A stretch of 64,000 nucleotides of DNA, taken from positions 372,001-436,000 of the forward strand of contig NZ_JABBHF010000004.1 in assembly GCF_012910715.1 (NCBI RefSeq). Reading direction: 5' to 3'. Position 1 is the first letter of the stretch; each line of letters opens with the position of its first letter. The translations under genes were made by a program, and so were the position numbers. Source of the stretch: Flavivirga algicola. Its GTDB lineage: Bacteria; Bacteroidota; Bacteroidia; Flavobacteriales; Flavobacteriaceae. Below the pieces are notes generated by a model. The model saw only the letters and a list, made by a program, of their open reading frames with translations, searched no databases and was not told the origin of the DNA. Below are positions 43,147 through 52,582 of this stretch, piece by piece.

Positions 43147-46100
43147 ATGAGAGTAAAAAACTACTATCTAGTACTAGTGTGTTTTGTGTTTGGTATTATA
43201 TCAACATTTGCACAAGAAAGAACTATTACTGGTAAAGCTGTTGACCAAGACAATTTACCATTGCCTGGAGCTACAATTCGGGTTAAGAATTCTACACAGG
43301 GGACTTCTACAGATTTTGATGGAGTTTATTCTATTAAAGTAAATCAAGGAGAAACTTTAGTATTCAGCTTTGTTGGTTATGAAAATCAAGAAGTTACTGT
43401 TGGTACATTAAATACCATTAATGTTACCTTACAGGAAGATACCACAACTCTTGAAGAGGTTATTGTTGTAGCGTATGGATCGCAAACAAGAGAGTCCATT
43501 GTAGGAGCTGTTGGTGTTGTGTCGAGTGCTACAATTGAGACACAACAAGTAACATCTCCGTTAAGAGCATTACAAGGAGCCGTTCCAGGGTTGAGTTTAT
43601 TGACTGCTGGTGGTCAACCAGGAAATAATCCTATTATAAGGATTAGAGGGATATCTAGTGAAAGTTTAGCAAGAGGACCTCTAATTGTTGTGGATGGTGC
43701 ACCGTTTAATGGTAACCTTAGTACAATAAGTCAAGACCAGATCGAATCTGTTTCTGTATTAAAAGATGCGTCTTCGTCAGCTTTGTACGGATCAAGAGCA
43801 TCTGGAGGTGTTATATTAATTACGACCAAAAGAGGCCATATAGGTGCAGCACCAAAAGTAACCTTAAGGTCTCAAATAGGAATCTCTAATCCAACTATTG
43901 GGATTCACAATTTAGCTGCACCAGAAGATTATTTAAAATTAACTTGGCAAGCTTTAAGGAATACTAATCAATACGAAAACGGTGAAACAGCAACATTAGC
44001 TGCCCAAAATGCAACCAACGGATTAGTAGATTATTTAGGATATAACCCATATAGCGTTGCAAATCCAATAGATACCAATGGTAATTTGGTGGCTGGTGCT
44101 AACTTATTGTGGAACTCCAATTGGGAAGAAGAAGTCATTAGAGAAGATTATCTTAGAGTAAATCATAACCTGAGTATCTCTGGTGGTGGCGATAAAACAA
44201 GATATTTTATGTCTTTTGATTATTTAGATGAAGAAGGACCAGTTGTTCCTTCCGATTTTGAAAGAGTTGCGACTAGATTAAATTTAGAAACTCAAATAAA
44301 CGATTGGTTTAAAGTAGGACTTAATACCAGTTTCTCCCGTTCCACTTCTAATAATCCGGATCAAACGAGTGGAAGCACAACTCAGGCAATTTCTTGGATC
44401 TATGGATTGTCCAGTATTTATCCTATATACGCCCGAGATGCTAATGGTGCTTTAATTAGAGACGCAGCAGGAGACCGTATTTTCGATTTAGGAAACGGGC
44501 TTGTTACTGGCCAAGCGGTAAATAGTACGAGACCAGTCTTTAATGGTGAAAACCTTTTAGCTAGTTTAACCTTAGGAAAAGAAAGGCGAGTACGAACCAA
44601 TTATTTAGCAAATGCTTTTGCAGAGATCAACCTTACTAAAGGTTTAACATTTAGAACACGGTTGAGCTACGAAAATTATTTATTTGATTCTTTTAGTTTT
44701 GATGATGATAAGATTGGTGCGGCATCTAATGTGCAAGGGCGTGTATCGCAAGATAGAGATCTAACAACGACTCTTAATGCCATTCAGTCTTTAAATTATA
44801 AAAATAGTTTTGGCGCTCATAATATCTCTATTGATGCGATAACAGAAGCTTATACAAATACCCAAGACGATTTACTGTCTCAAGGAACTGGTTTCTTACC
44901 AGGGATAGAAAACTTAAACGGGAGTACAACACCAGAAACAGTTGGAGGCAACATAATTACATCTAGGATTAATAGCTACCTAGGCAGGGTAAATTATAAT
45001 TTTAATGAAAAATATTATGGCGAGTTTTCAATAAGAAGAGATGGTTCGACACGTTTTAATGAAGATACCAGATGGGGTAATTTCTTGGCAGGAGGTATGA
45101 GTTGGATTGTCTCTAAAGAGAATTTTTTAAGAGATAATAATACGCTTACATTTTTAAAACTTAGAGGGTCTTATGGCGAATTAGGTAATAATAGAACCAC
45201 AAGTCGTTTCCCTTTTCAATCTGTATTTCAAACGGGTTTTGTTAATGAAGGTAATTCGGGAATATTATTAGAAGGTGTATCTGATATCAATTTAAGATGG
45301 GAAAAAGTAGAGTCCTTAAATATTGGGGCAGATTTTGAATTATTTAATGGAAAGATATCGGGTACTTTAGAATATTATAATAAAGAGTCTGTAGACCTAA
45401 TTTTAGATAAGCCATTGCCACGGTCTTTAGGCGTTAATAAAATTGTTACAAATATAGGTTCCATTAAGAACTTTGGATGGGAAGCTTCTCTAAGATCGGT
45501 TAATTTTAGTACAGATGATTTTACATGGACAACAGGAATTAATTTTGCATTAAATAAGAACGAATGGACTAAGTTACCACAAGATGAGATTTTAAGTGGT
45601 TCCAAACGTTATAGGGTTGGTGGTTCCATTTTTGATTTCTTTATTCGAGAGTGGGCAGGCGTAGATCCTGCTGATGGACGCGGAATGTGGTTTATGGACG
45701 TATTGGATGGCAATGGTGATGTTATTGATAAAGTGACAACGAAAAGCTATGATGATGCAACGAGATACGAACAAGGAAAATCATCGCTACCAGATATAGA
45801 AGGTGGATTTACTTCTTTTATTAGATATAAACAGTTTGATTTAAATGTGTTGTTCAATTTTAGCTTTGGAGCTTATTTGTTAGATTCAGATTATTCGACA
45901 CTTATAAATCCTTTCGAAAACCCTGGAGGAAGTGCGCATCCCGATAATTTTAAAGCTTGGCAAAACCCTGGAGACCTTACCAATTTTCCATTATTGTTAG
46001 CTAGTAATAACGATCATGCATCGCGTTCAACCCGCTTCTTATTTAAAAATGATTACATAAGATTGAAAAGTTTAACGCTTGGTTATAATCTTCCAGAGTC

Positions 46101-46272
46101 ATTAATTGAAAGAATAGGGCTGAGCAAGTTAAGGCTGTTTTTACAAGCAGATAATATTTTTACCTGGCAATCCCATAAAGGAATTGATCCAGAGCAGGCA
46201 TTTAATGGTATTACTACAAATAGATCGCCATTATCAAAAACTATTACCTCAGGGGTTCTTTTAGAATTTTAA
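43147..46272 (+). CDS. SusC/RagA-family TonB-dependent transporter
   Basis: Protein of 1,041 residues. Signal peptide about 1-22 (LVLVCFVFGIISTFAQ), carboxypeptidase-regulatory-like domain about 25-100 (GKAVDQDNLPLPGATIRVKN), TonB-box-like EEVIVVAYG, plug (IRIRGISSESLARGPLIVVD, SVLKDASSSALYGSRASGGV), then the barrel ending SGVLLEF. No STN domain. It follows a membrane AraC regulator in the same direction and is separated from its SusD by an unusual 123-base gap. The substrate is unknown because no carbohydrate-active enzyme gene is near; other SusC/D systems of this kind import peptides or glycans. Confidence 0.93.
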   Translation: MRVKNYYLVLVCFVFGIISTFAQERTITGKAVDQDNLPLPGATIRVKNSTQGTSTDFDGVYSIKVNQGETLVFSFVGYENQEVTVGTLNTINVTLQEDTTTLEEVIVVAYGSQTRESIVGAVGVVSSATIETQQVTSPLRALQGAVPGLSLLTAGGQPGNNPIIRIRGISSESLARGPLIVVDGAPFNGNLSTISQDQIESVSVLKDASSSALYGSRASGGVILITTKRGHIGAAPKVTLRSQIGISNPTIGIHNLAAPEDYLKLTWQALRNTNQYENGETATLAAQNATNGLVDYLGYNPYSVANPIDTNGNLVAGANLLWNSNWEEEVIREDYLRVNHNLSISGGGDKTRYFMSFDYLDEEGPVVPSDFERVATRLNLETQINDWFKVGLNTSFSRSTSNNPDQTSGSTTQAISWIYGLSSIYPIYARDANGALIRDAAGDRIFDLGNGLVTGQAVNSTRPVFNGENLLASLTLGKERRVRTNYLANAFAEINLTKGLTFRTRLSYENYLFDSFSFDDDKIGAASNVQGRVSQDRDLTTTLNAIQSLNYKNSFGAHNISIDAITEAYTNTQDDLLSQGTGFLPGIENLNGSTTPETVGGNIITSRINSYLGRVNYNFNEKYYGEFSIRRDGSTRFNEDTRWGNFLAGGMSWIVSKENFLRDNNTLTFLKLRGSYGELGNNRTTSRFPFQSVFQTGFVNEGNSGILLEGVSDINLRWEKVESLNIGADFELFNGKISGTLEYYNKESVDLILDKPLPRSLGVNKIVTNIGSIKNFGWEASLRSVNFSTDDFTWTTGINFALNKNEWTKLPQDEILSGSKRYRVGGSIFDFFIREWAGVDPADGRGMWFMDVLDGNGDVIDKVTTKSYDDATRYEQGKSSLPDIEGGFTSFIRYKQFDLNVLFNFSFGAYLLDSDYSTLINPFENPGGSAHPDNFKAWQNPGDLTNFPLLLASNNDHASRSTRFLFKNDYIRLKSLTLGYNLPESLIERIGLSKLRLFLQADNIFTWQSHKGIDPEQAFNGITTNRSPLSKTITSGVLLEF

Positions 46273-46395
46273 AACCAAAAAATTGAAGAAAATGAAACCA
46301 ACAGGGTTAAAATCATTGTTAAGCATTCAATAAAATAATTGTTTTAATCGTCAAAGGTTACATCTGACAATTAAAAATAAATAAAATATAGACAC

Positions 46396-47859
46396 ATGAA
46401 ATTACATAATAAATTAAGCATAAAGTTTCTACTAGTCTTAGTCGTTGCTTTTTTGTCTGGTTGCTCAAAAGAGTTTTTAGACGAGCCACAAAATACAGCG
46501 GGTCTTCCAGAACCTGTAGTTTTTTCAGATAAAGAGATTGTACAATCCTTTATTACGGGAATATATGATAGATATAAAGGACAATGGGATGATGATTTAG
46601 CAGACGGTGTAAATGATTCCGATCCAGATACAGGCGGATTATATGCCATGTATTTTGCAAGAACGATTAAAGGAAATGATTTAATTCAAGCACCATCATG
46701 GTTTTTGTTCGATTATGCCCATGAAAATAGAGGACCGTCTTTTAGACGAACAAGTTTTACATGGTCTTTCAATTTTGAAATAATCAACTATGCAAACGTA
46801 TTAATTAAAGGTGTTACGGAAAGCCCAGATTTGGACGAAACGACTAAAAAAGAGTTTATAGCAGTAGGGAAGGCTATAAGAGCCTTTCATTATTTTCAAA
46901 TAGCTCTGGAATTTGCACCTAATTACAATAGTGATCCCAGTAGCACTAGAATTCCTATTTATTTAGAGCCAGCTACAGGAGCCTCAGAAGGAAATGCTCC
47001 AAGTTCGTTAACAGCTATATACGATTTAATATTATCGGACTTAAAAGAAGCTATCCTGGATTTACCAGAAGAAAGGCTTGGTAAAAGTTACATTAACAAA
47101 TCGGTAGCCAACGGAATTTTAGCACGTGTTTTATTAGTGACTCAAGATGATTGGGGCTTGGCTTCTTCGGCAGCAAGAGCAGCCTATGGAGGTACCGCTA
47201 CCTCGGCTGTGGTTTCTACAAATTGGGGCAATGGTTTTAGTGATTTAACCGATCAAGACTGGCTTTGGGGACATTTTCAAAATGGTACAAACGAAACTAA
47301 TTTCTTCTGGATGGCACCTCATGTTTTTGCAGATCATTTATCATTGTCATTCCAAGCTACCTATATAAATACAAATTTTAGGGATGCATTTTCAGATACC
47401 GATGTTAGAAAGCTATTTCAGGATATTTATAGTTCTTCAACCCCTTACAGGGAATTTGTAACTACAAAGTTTGCATTTACATTTTCATCCGATGTGCCTT
47501 TAATGCGAAAGTCTGAAATGGTGCTCATCGATGCCGAAGCACAATATAATTTAGGCAACGAGCCAGAAGCCAGAAACTTACTTTTTGCTTTGCAGAAAGA
47601 TAGAGATCCCAATGCTACATTATCTACGAATTCTGGAAATGCACTTATGAATGAAATTTTGTTAGAGAGACGAAAAGAACTTTACGGTGAAATAGGTGTA
47701 GAATGGTTTGATGCCAAAAGATTAAGAATGCCTATTAATAGAGATGCTATACACAGAGTGGTTGTTAATGTGCCTGCCGATAGTGAATTATTTTATTTAA
47801 ATATTCCACAATCGGAAATAGATGCTAACCCTAATATGGATGAAAGTTTAAATCAATAA
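46396..47859 (+). CDS. SusD/RagB-family surface lipoprotein
   Basis: Protein of 487 residues with lipobox LSGC (Cys23). SusD signatures: CSKEFLDEPQNTAGLPEPVV, FIAVGKAIRAFHYFQIALEF, AIYDLILSDLKEAILDLPEE, SVANGILARVLLVTQDDWGL, LMRKSEMVLIDAEAQYNLGN, and EILLERRKELYGEIGVEWFD. It is the lid partner of the SusC upstream. The 123 bases between them contain no good terminator, so co-transcription is likely. A small lipoprotein gene follows after 15 bases. Confidence 0.92.
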   Translation: MKLHNKLSIKFLLVLVVAFLSGCSKEFLDEPQNTAGLPEPVVFSDKEIVQSFITGIYDRYKGQWDDDLADGVNDSDPDTGGLYAMYFARTIKGNDLIQAPSWFLFDYAHENRGPSFRRTSFTWSFNFEIINYANVLIKGVTESPDLDETTKKEFIAVGKAIRAFHYFQIALEFAPNYNSDPSSTRIPIYLEPATGASEGNAPSSLTAIYDLILSDLKEAILDLPEERLGKSYINKSVANGILARVLLVTQDDWGLASSAARAAYGGTATSAVVSTNWGNGFSDLTDQDWLWGHFQNGTNETNFFWMAPHVFADHLSLSFQATYINTNFRDAFSDTDVRKLFQDIYSSSTPYREFVTTKFAFTFSSDVPLMRKSEMVLIDAEAQYNLGNEPEARNLLFALQKDRDPNATLSTNSGNALMNEILLERRKELYGEIGVEWFDAKRLRMPINRDAIHRVVVNVPADSELFYLNIPQSEIDANPNMDESLNQ

Positions 47860-47874
47860 TAAATAAGCATAATT

Positions 47875-48588
47875 ATGAAAAAAACAATCTGTTTATTATT
47901 AGCAATATCACTATTGGTTTTTTATAACTGTGACGATAGTGATGATAATGATCAAATCACAATTAATTATATAGCTTTCGAAGCAACATCTTATAATTTT
48001 GGAGTCGATCTGCAAAGTAGTAATTCTAACGATATTAAAGTTTACACAACTCTAATTTCGAATGTAGAAAGAGTATTTAATATTAATATTGAAACAGACA
48101 TGTCTACAGCAGATCCTGCATCTTATACGGTTCCTGCATCTGTTGCTGTGCCAGCGAATACTAATGAGGGGACTTTTACAGTAAATATATCAGACTTAAA
48201 TATAGGGCCAGATGGTGAAACATTAGTGCTTTCCTTTGCCAATGAGGCAGGTTTGCTTATTGGCGACCCTATAACACTTAATATTAAACAAATTTGTCCT
48301 TATCCTGAAACCCAATTGGACATTATATTTGATGACTTTGCTGATGAGCAATTTTGGGAGCTGTACGATTCTAATGATGTCTTGTTGTTTGAAGGCGGCC
48401 CATATCCAGACCAAACAGAATTTAGCAGAACATTTTGTTTAGAAAATGGGACATATAAAATTTTAATGGGTGATGTCTTTGGAGATGGAGGCGGTCCGTA
48501 TACCATTTCCAACAACGGTAATGTACTGGTTACTGGAGATGGCGATCATGGTTTTGGAGAAGAAATAACATTTCAAATAAATAATTAA
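47875..48588 (+). CDS. Two-domain surface lipoprotein of a SusC/D locus
   Basis: Protein of 237 residues with lipobox FYNC (Cys19) followed by an acidic DDSDDNDQ stretch, a composition seen at the start of surface-exported Bacteroidota lipoproteins. Domain 1 (about 30-138) is beta-rich and resembles Calx-beta or SusE/DUF1735-like sandwiches (SYTVPASVAVPANTNEGTFT). Domain 2 (about 140-237) has QFWELYDSNDVLLFEGGPY, TFCLENGTYKILMGD and FGDGGGPYTIS, a pattern I recall from secreted Bacteroidota proteins with a W-x-L/I...G(G)PY and GDGGG motif. It lies 15 bases after SusD, so it is probably an accessory glycan- or protein-binding subunit on the surface. Confidence 0.72.
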   Translation: MKKTICLLLAISLLVFYNCDDSDDNDQITINYIAFEATSYNFGVDLQSSNSNDIKVYTTLISNVERVFNINIETDMSTADPASYTVPASVAVPANTNEGTFTVNISDLNIGPDGETLVLSFANEAGLLIGDPITLNIKQICPYPETQLDIIFDDFADEQFWELYDSNDVLLFEGGPYPDQTEFSRTFCLENGTYKILMGDVFGDGGGPYTISNNGNVLVTGDGDHGFGEEITFQINN

Positions 48589-48614
48589 CTAAACTAACTT
48601 AACTATTAATTTGG

Positions 48615-48640
48615 ACCGGGAATTTAGTTTCCCGGTTTAA
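48615..48640 (+). terminator. Terminator after the third SusC/D locus
   Basis: ACCGGGAA / TTCCCGGT form an 8-bp perfect stem with a 6-nt loop. The following tract (TTAAATTATT) is weak for a T run, but the position, 27 bases after the lipoprotein stop, fits. Confidence 0.65.
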
Positions 48641-48724
48641 ATTATTCAACTATTCACTTCTTGCTGCGATTGTTATGTCAATTATTATTGACACGACGCA
48701 AGCACTTTTAATTTTATAAGCTAA

Positions 48725-49240
48725 TTATGACTCAGAAGTTTTCTTCTTCTTAAAACTAGAAATAGCTAAAATTATAATACCTGTAGTTACCGATAAGTCG
48801 GCCATATTAAATATGCCTGTCTTAAAAACTCCGCCTAAGTCGATAAATAAGAAATCGGTAACAGACCCATATACTACACGATCATAAACATTCGCAAAGC
48901 CACCACCAATAATACTTGCAAAAGCAAAAAGCGATAAGTTATCTAAGCTTTTGTCTCTAAAAATATAACGCACCACAAAGCCAAGTACTACAATAGGTAA
49001 AATAAGTAATAGGATAATTCTAAGGGTGGGATTTAAATCGCTGCCCATACCTAAAAAAGCACCGGCATTTTCGACATTCATCATTAAAAAAGCATCGCCT
49101 ATTAAAGAAATACGTTCTCCAGGATGAATCTCTGTCCGAGCATCTACATTCGTTCTAACAAGGGCTTTGGAAATTTGATCGACAGCAATCGTTAAAACAA
49201 TAACCAGAATAATATAAATGGAGCGCTTTGATAATTTCAT
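48725..49240 (-). CDS. lspA: Lipoprotein signal peptidase (signal peptidase II)
   Basis: Protein of 171 residues with four membrane helices. Catalytic-region motifs are visible: NVENAGAFLG, then GGGFANVYDRVVYGSVTDFL with the first Asp, and GIFNMADLSVTTGI with the second Asp. It removes the leader from diacylglyceryl prolipoproteins in the inner membrane, a step needed by the many lipoproteins encoded in this window. Its ATG begins at the base next to the fabD stop, so the two are in one operon. The Lys/Ser-rich tail (SSFKKKKTSES) is cytosolic. Confidence 0.94.
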   Translation of the reverse strand: MKLSKRSIYIILVIVLTIAVDQISKALVRTNVDARTEIHPGERISLIGDAFLMMNVENAGAFLGMGSDLNPTLRIILLLILPIVVLGFVVRYIFRDKSLDNLSLFAFASIIGGGFANVYDRVVYGSVTDFLFIDLGGVFKTGIFNMADLSVTTGIIILAISSFKKKKTSES

Positions 49241-50131
49241 TTAGTTAGTTTCAAAAGTGGCTGAAGCTGTTTGGGCTTCTCTATTAATTTTCTTTACTAA
49301 GCCTTGTAAAACTTTACCAGGACCAACTTCGGTAAATAAAGTAGCGCCATCTGCAATCATTTGTTGTACCGATTGTGTCCAACGTACTGGAGCTGTTAAT
49401 TGAGAAATTAAATTAGTTTTTATAGCAGCTTCATCAGTAACGGCATTGGCTGTTACGTTTTGATAAATAGGACAGTCGGGTTTGCTAAAAGTAGTATTTT
49501 CTATGGCGGCAGCCAATTCTTCACGAGCTGGTTCCATTAATGGAGAATGAAAAGCCCCGCCAACAGGTAATAATAGTGCACGGCGTGCCCCAGCGTCTTT
49601 TAAAGAATCACATGCTTTATTAATGGCCTCAACCTCTCCTGAAATGACTAATTGCCCAGGACAGTTATAATTTGCAGCAACAACAATGCCATCTGTAACA
49701 GCACATACTTTTTCAACAATATTATCATCTAAGCCTAAAACGGCAGCCATGGTGCTTGGCTGTAATTCACAAGCTTTTTGCATGGCTAAAGCACGTTGGG
49801 ATACCAACTTTAATCCATCTTCAAAATTTAAAGCACCATTAGCCACTAGTGCAGAAAATTCACCTAGAGAATGTCCAGCAACCATTTCTGGTTTAAAAGC
49901 ATCTCCTAAGGTTTTTGCCAAAATAACCGAATGCAAAAATATGGCGGGTTGTGTTACCTTAGTTTCTTTAAGGTCATTGGCAGAACCTTCAAACATGATG
50001 TCCGTAATATTGAAGCCAAGAATATCATTTGCTTGTTCAAATAATTCTTGAGCCGAAGGAGATTTTTCATATAAGTCTAAGCCCATTCCTGAAAATTGAG
50101 CGCCTTGACCTGGAAATATATATGCTTTCAT
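49241..50131 (-). CDS. fabD: Malonyl-CoA:ACP transacylase
   Basis: Protein of 296 residues. YIFPGQGAQFSGMGLDLYE at the start, the nucleophile motif GHSLGE (S88), the catalytic His in GGAFHSPLM, and EVGPGKVLQGLVKKI near the end. It loads malonyl groups onto acyl carrier protein for fatty acid synthesis in the cytosol. No other fab genes are adjacent; instead lspA follows without a gap. The 263-base upstream region contains an inverted repeat and a TACTTTTG -7-like element. Confidence 0.95.
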   Translation of the reverse strand: MKAYIFPGQGAQFSGMGLDLYEKSPSAQELFEQANDILGFNITDIMFEGSANDLKETKVTQPAIFLHSVILAKTLGDAFKPEMVAGHSLGEFSALVANGALNFEDGLKLVSQRALAMQKACELQPSTMAAVLGLDDNIVEKVCAVTDGIVVAANYNCPGQLVISGEVEAINKACDSLKDAGARRALLLPVGGAFHSPLMEPAREELAAAIENTTFSKPDCPIYQNVTANAVTDEAAIKTNLISQLTAPVRWTQSVQQMIADGATLFTEVGPGKVLQGLVKKINREAQTASATFETN

Positions 50132-50159
50132 GTGTAAAGTAATTATAAGTTTTTAAGAG

Positions 50160-50183
50160 GTCACAGTCTATTACTAGTGTGAC
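50160..50183. promoter_or_regulatory. Inverted repeat GTCACA-N12-TGTGAC in the fabD leader
   Basis: Perfect 6-bp arms at 50160-50165 and 50178-50183, 29 bases before the fabD ATG on the minus strand. Candidate operator or leader hairpin. Confidence 0.25.
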
Positions 50184-50221
50184 ATATGTTTATTTTTTCT
50201 GTTGGTTTGTTTTTAGTGCTG

Positions 50222-50229
50222 CAAAAGTA
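50222..50229 (-). promoter_or_regulatory. Candidate -7 element for fabD-lspA
   Basis: On the minus strand TACTTTTG fits TAnnTTTG, 91 bases before the fabD start. No clear -33 TTTG is seen upstream, so this is weak. Confidence 0.22.
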
Positions 50230-50394
50230 TAAATAAAATCTTTAAGAAGGGATAAGATCGTTTTGAAGACTTAGAACTGTTAGAAAACAGAAGCAAGACT
50301 TAATTTTAGAACGATTAGAAATATTAGATCTCATGAATAAGGCTTTTATATTCTCATTTCTGAAAGCGAAGCGAAGCGGCCTTTTTTCTTAAAA

Positions 50395-51951
50395 TTACAA
50401 ACCAATGGCTGCCGCTTCGGCGCAACGTTCACCATCCATAGCAGCAGATACAATACCTCCAGCATAGCCACCACCTTCGCCACAAGGAAATAAATTAGAA
50501 ACTTCTGGATGTGCTAATTGTTCATTTCTCGGAATACATACTGGTGATGAGGTTCTGGATTCTACACCAACAATATTGGCTTCGGAAGTATAATAACCTT
50601 TCATTTTTTGCCCGAAAGCTTGAAATCCTTTTCTAAGTCTGCTTCCTATTAATTTGGGTAATAGGGAATGTAAAGGTGCCGATTTTAATCCTGGTTGATA
50701 CGAGGTCGGATTCAAATTATCCGACAGTTTGCCTTCTACAAAATCGGTAAGTTTTTGAGCTGGTGCTGTCTGACTTCTGCCACCAGCCGTAAAGGCTAGC
50801 TTCTCTAAGTTTTTCTGATATTCCAGACCCTTTAAAACGCCAAATTTCTCATATTTGTGTAAATCGATATCGGCATTTATTTCAACAACGATCCCCGAAT
50901 TAGCATACAGGTTGTTTCTTTTAGAAGGTGACATGCCATTTACCACAACTTCGCCATTTGCTGTAGCTGCTGGTACTATAAATCCACCAGGGCACATACA
51001 GAAAGAGTAGACCCCACGGTTATTTACCTGGTTCACCAAACTATAAGATGCAGCTGGAAGCAGTTCATGCCGTTCACCATTACAATGGTATTGTATAGCA
51101 TCTATAATATGCTGCGGATGTTCTACGCGTACTCCCATGGCAAACGATTTAGCTTCTAAGGCAATTTTCTTTTTATGCAATAAATAAAAAATATCCCGAG
51201 CCGAATGTCCAGTGGCTAAAATAACTCTGTTCACAGTTATTTCGTCTCCATTGTGAACTTGTAGGGCTTGTATTTTGTTGGTTTTTATAATAAAGTCGGT
51301 CACTTTGGTTTCAAAATGAATTTCTCCACCATAATTTAAAATAGTTTCCCGTATATTTTGAACCACTTTAGGCAATTTATTAGTCCCAATATGCGGGTGG
51401 GCATCCACTAGAATTTGATCTGTAGCCCCGTGGAACACCAGATTTTCAAAAATCCGACGCACATCCCCCCGTTTTAAGCTTCGTGTATATAATTTTCCAT
51501 CGCTATAAGTACCTGCGCCGCCTTCTCCAAAGCAATAGTTGGAATCTTCATTAACATCATGATCCTGATTGATGGCTTTAAGGTCGCGTCGTCTGTCCTG
51601 AACGTTTTTGCCACGTTCTAATACGACAGGTTTATAGCCTAACTCGATACAACGCAAAGCTGCATACATTCCAGCGGGGCCAAAACCGATAATATGGACA
51701 GGTTTTGCTTTCGAAACATCTTGATAATCAAAAGTATATTCAGAAGTTTTAGGTAGCGCTTCTCTAATATAAACAGCAACTTTATAGTTGAAAAAAATTT
51801 TTGGTTTTCGAGCATCAATAGACTTACGAAGTATTTTGATACCTGTGATGTCTTCTTTGTCAATGTCTAAAACATGTGCCGATTTTATTATTAAAATATC
51901 ACTGCGTGCTTCGTCTTTAAGTGAAACACGAAGTTGAATCTCTTTTACCAT
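50395..51951 (-). CDS. Uncharacterised FAD-dependent dehydrogenase (COG2509 type)
   Basis: Protein of 518 residues. After an N-terminal ferredoxin-like part (about 1-85), the FAD-binding motif reads VHIIGFGPAGMYAALRCIEL, followed by VVLERGKNVQDRRRD. The central CFGEGGAGTYSDGKLYTR is typical of this uncharacterised flavoprotein family. ILATGHSARDIFYLL and a C-terminal LFPCGEGGGYAGGIVSAAMD complete the flavin site. Family knowledge gives no assigned substrate. It is cytosolic and stands alone: 263 bases separate it from fabD and about 115 from the DinB-like gene. A TAGTTTTG element lies only 5 bases before the ATG, which could make the mRNA leaderless. Confidence 0.88.
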   Translation of the reverse strand: MVKEIQLRVSLKDEARSDILIIKSAHVLDIDKEDITGIKILRKSIDARKPKIFFNYKVAVYIREALPKTSEYTFDYQDVSKAKPVHIIGFGPAGMYAALRCIELGYKPVVLERGKNVQDRRRDLKAINQDHDVNEDSNYCFGEGGAGTYSDGKLYTRSLKRGDVRRIFENLVFHGATDQILVDAHPHIGTNKLPKVVQNIRETILNYGGEIHFETKVTDFIIKTNKIQALQVHNGDEITVNRVILATGHSARDIFYLLHKKKIALEAKSFAMGVRVEHPQHIIDAIQYHCNGERHELLPAASYSLVNQVNNRGVYSFCMCPGGFIVPAATANGEVVVNGMSPSKRNNLYANSGIVVEINADIDLHKYEKFGVLKGLEYQKNLEKLAFTAGGRSQTAPAQKLTDFVEGKLSDNLNPTSYQPGLKSAPLHSLLPKLIGSRLRKGFQAFGQKMKGYYTSEANIVGVESRTSSPVCIPRNEQLAHPEVSNLFPCGEGGGYAGGIVSAAMDGERCAEAAAIGL

Positions 51952-52065
51952 AACGCAAAACTACTTAAAAATAAGAGAAGATTTTTAAAATGAGCTTTAT
52001 GATTAAAAGAGCCATTTAGTTAAGCTATTTATAATTGCTGATTAAAAAATATTTGTTGATCAAAA

Positions 52066-52578
52066 TCAGGATACAAAATAACGTTCCTCTAAAATATTCA
52101 AATGGTGTTTGGCGTGTCCAATAATAGTAAAACCAAGAGCCAGTGTGCTAATCTTTGTTTCAAAAGAAATACCAACTCGATGAAGCATGTCTTCATTAAA
52201 ACTCTTGAACAATACCATAGTAGATTGCCTTACTATTTTAAATTCGTTTAGTAAATCTTTGATGCTTCTATTGTTTGCATAAGCGTTTTTGGCATACGTG
52301 TTTTCATCAAAGCCCAAAAGAGCCTTTGGTTCTAATCTGGAGATGCATAAAGCTCTGTAGGCAAGTATTCTTTCGGTATCTATAACATGCTGAAGCAATT
52401 CTTTAGGCGTCCATTTGCCTGATTCGTATCTGTATTCTTGATAGGTAGTTAACTTTTCTGTAAAACCTTCAAAAATAGTTTCACTCTTCTTTAAACCATC
52501 TATTAACTCTATATCATCAACGAGTTTTATATATCTGTCATAAAAGTTTGGAATAAATTTTAAATCGGATTTTTTCAT
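52066..52578 (-). CDS. DinB-superfamily four-helix protein
   Basis: The start is placed at the ATG at 52578 (MKKSDLKFIPNFYDRYI). The longer frame from 52617 would overlap the end of the upstream gene and adds a poor N-terminus, whereas the chosen ATG follows the upstream TAA by 4 bases. About 170 residues. DinB/YfiT features: YESGKWTPKELLQHVIDTER with the first His, GFDENTYAKNAYANNRSI, and GFTIIGHAKHHLNILEERY with the C-terminal His pair, together a plausible metal site. These are putative metal-dependent thiol transferases or hydrolases, with roles known only for a few. It is co-transcribed with the PNPOx-like gene. Confidence 0.87.
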   Translation of the reverse strand: MKKSDLKFIPNFYDRYIKLVDDIELIDGLKKSETIFEGFTEKLTTYQEYRYESGKWTPKELLQHVIDTERILAYRALCISRLEPKALLGFDENTYAKNAYANNRSIKDLLNEFKIVRQSTMVLFKSFNEDMLHRVGISFETKISTLALGFTIIGHAKHHLNILEERYFVS

Positions 52579-52582
52579 TATT

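Noticed and set aside
50340-50394. GCGAAGCGAAGCGG stretch after the COG2509 gene as a repeat or terminator
   Set aside because: Pairing is weak and no second copy was found in the window.
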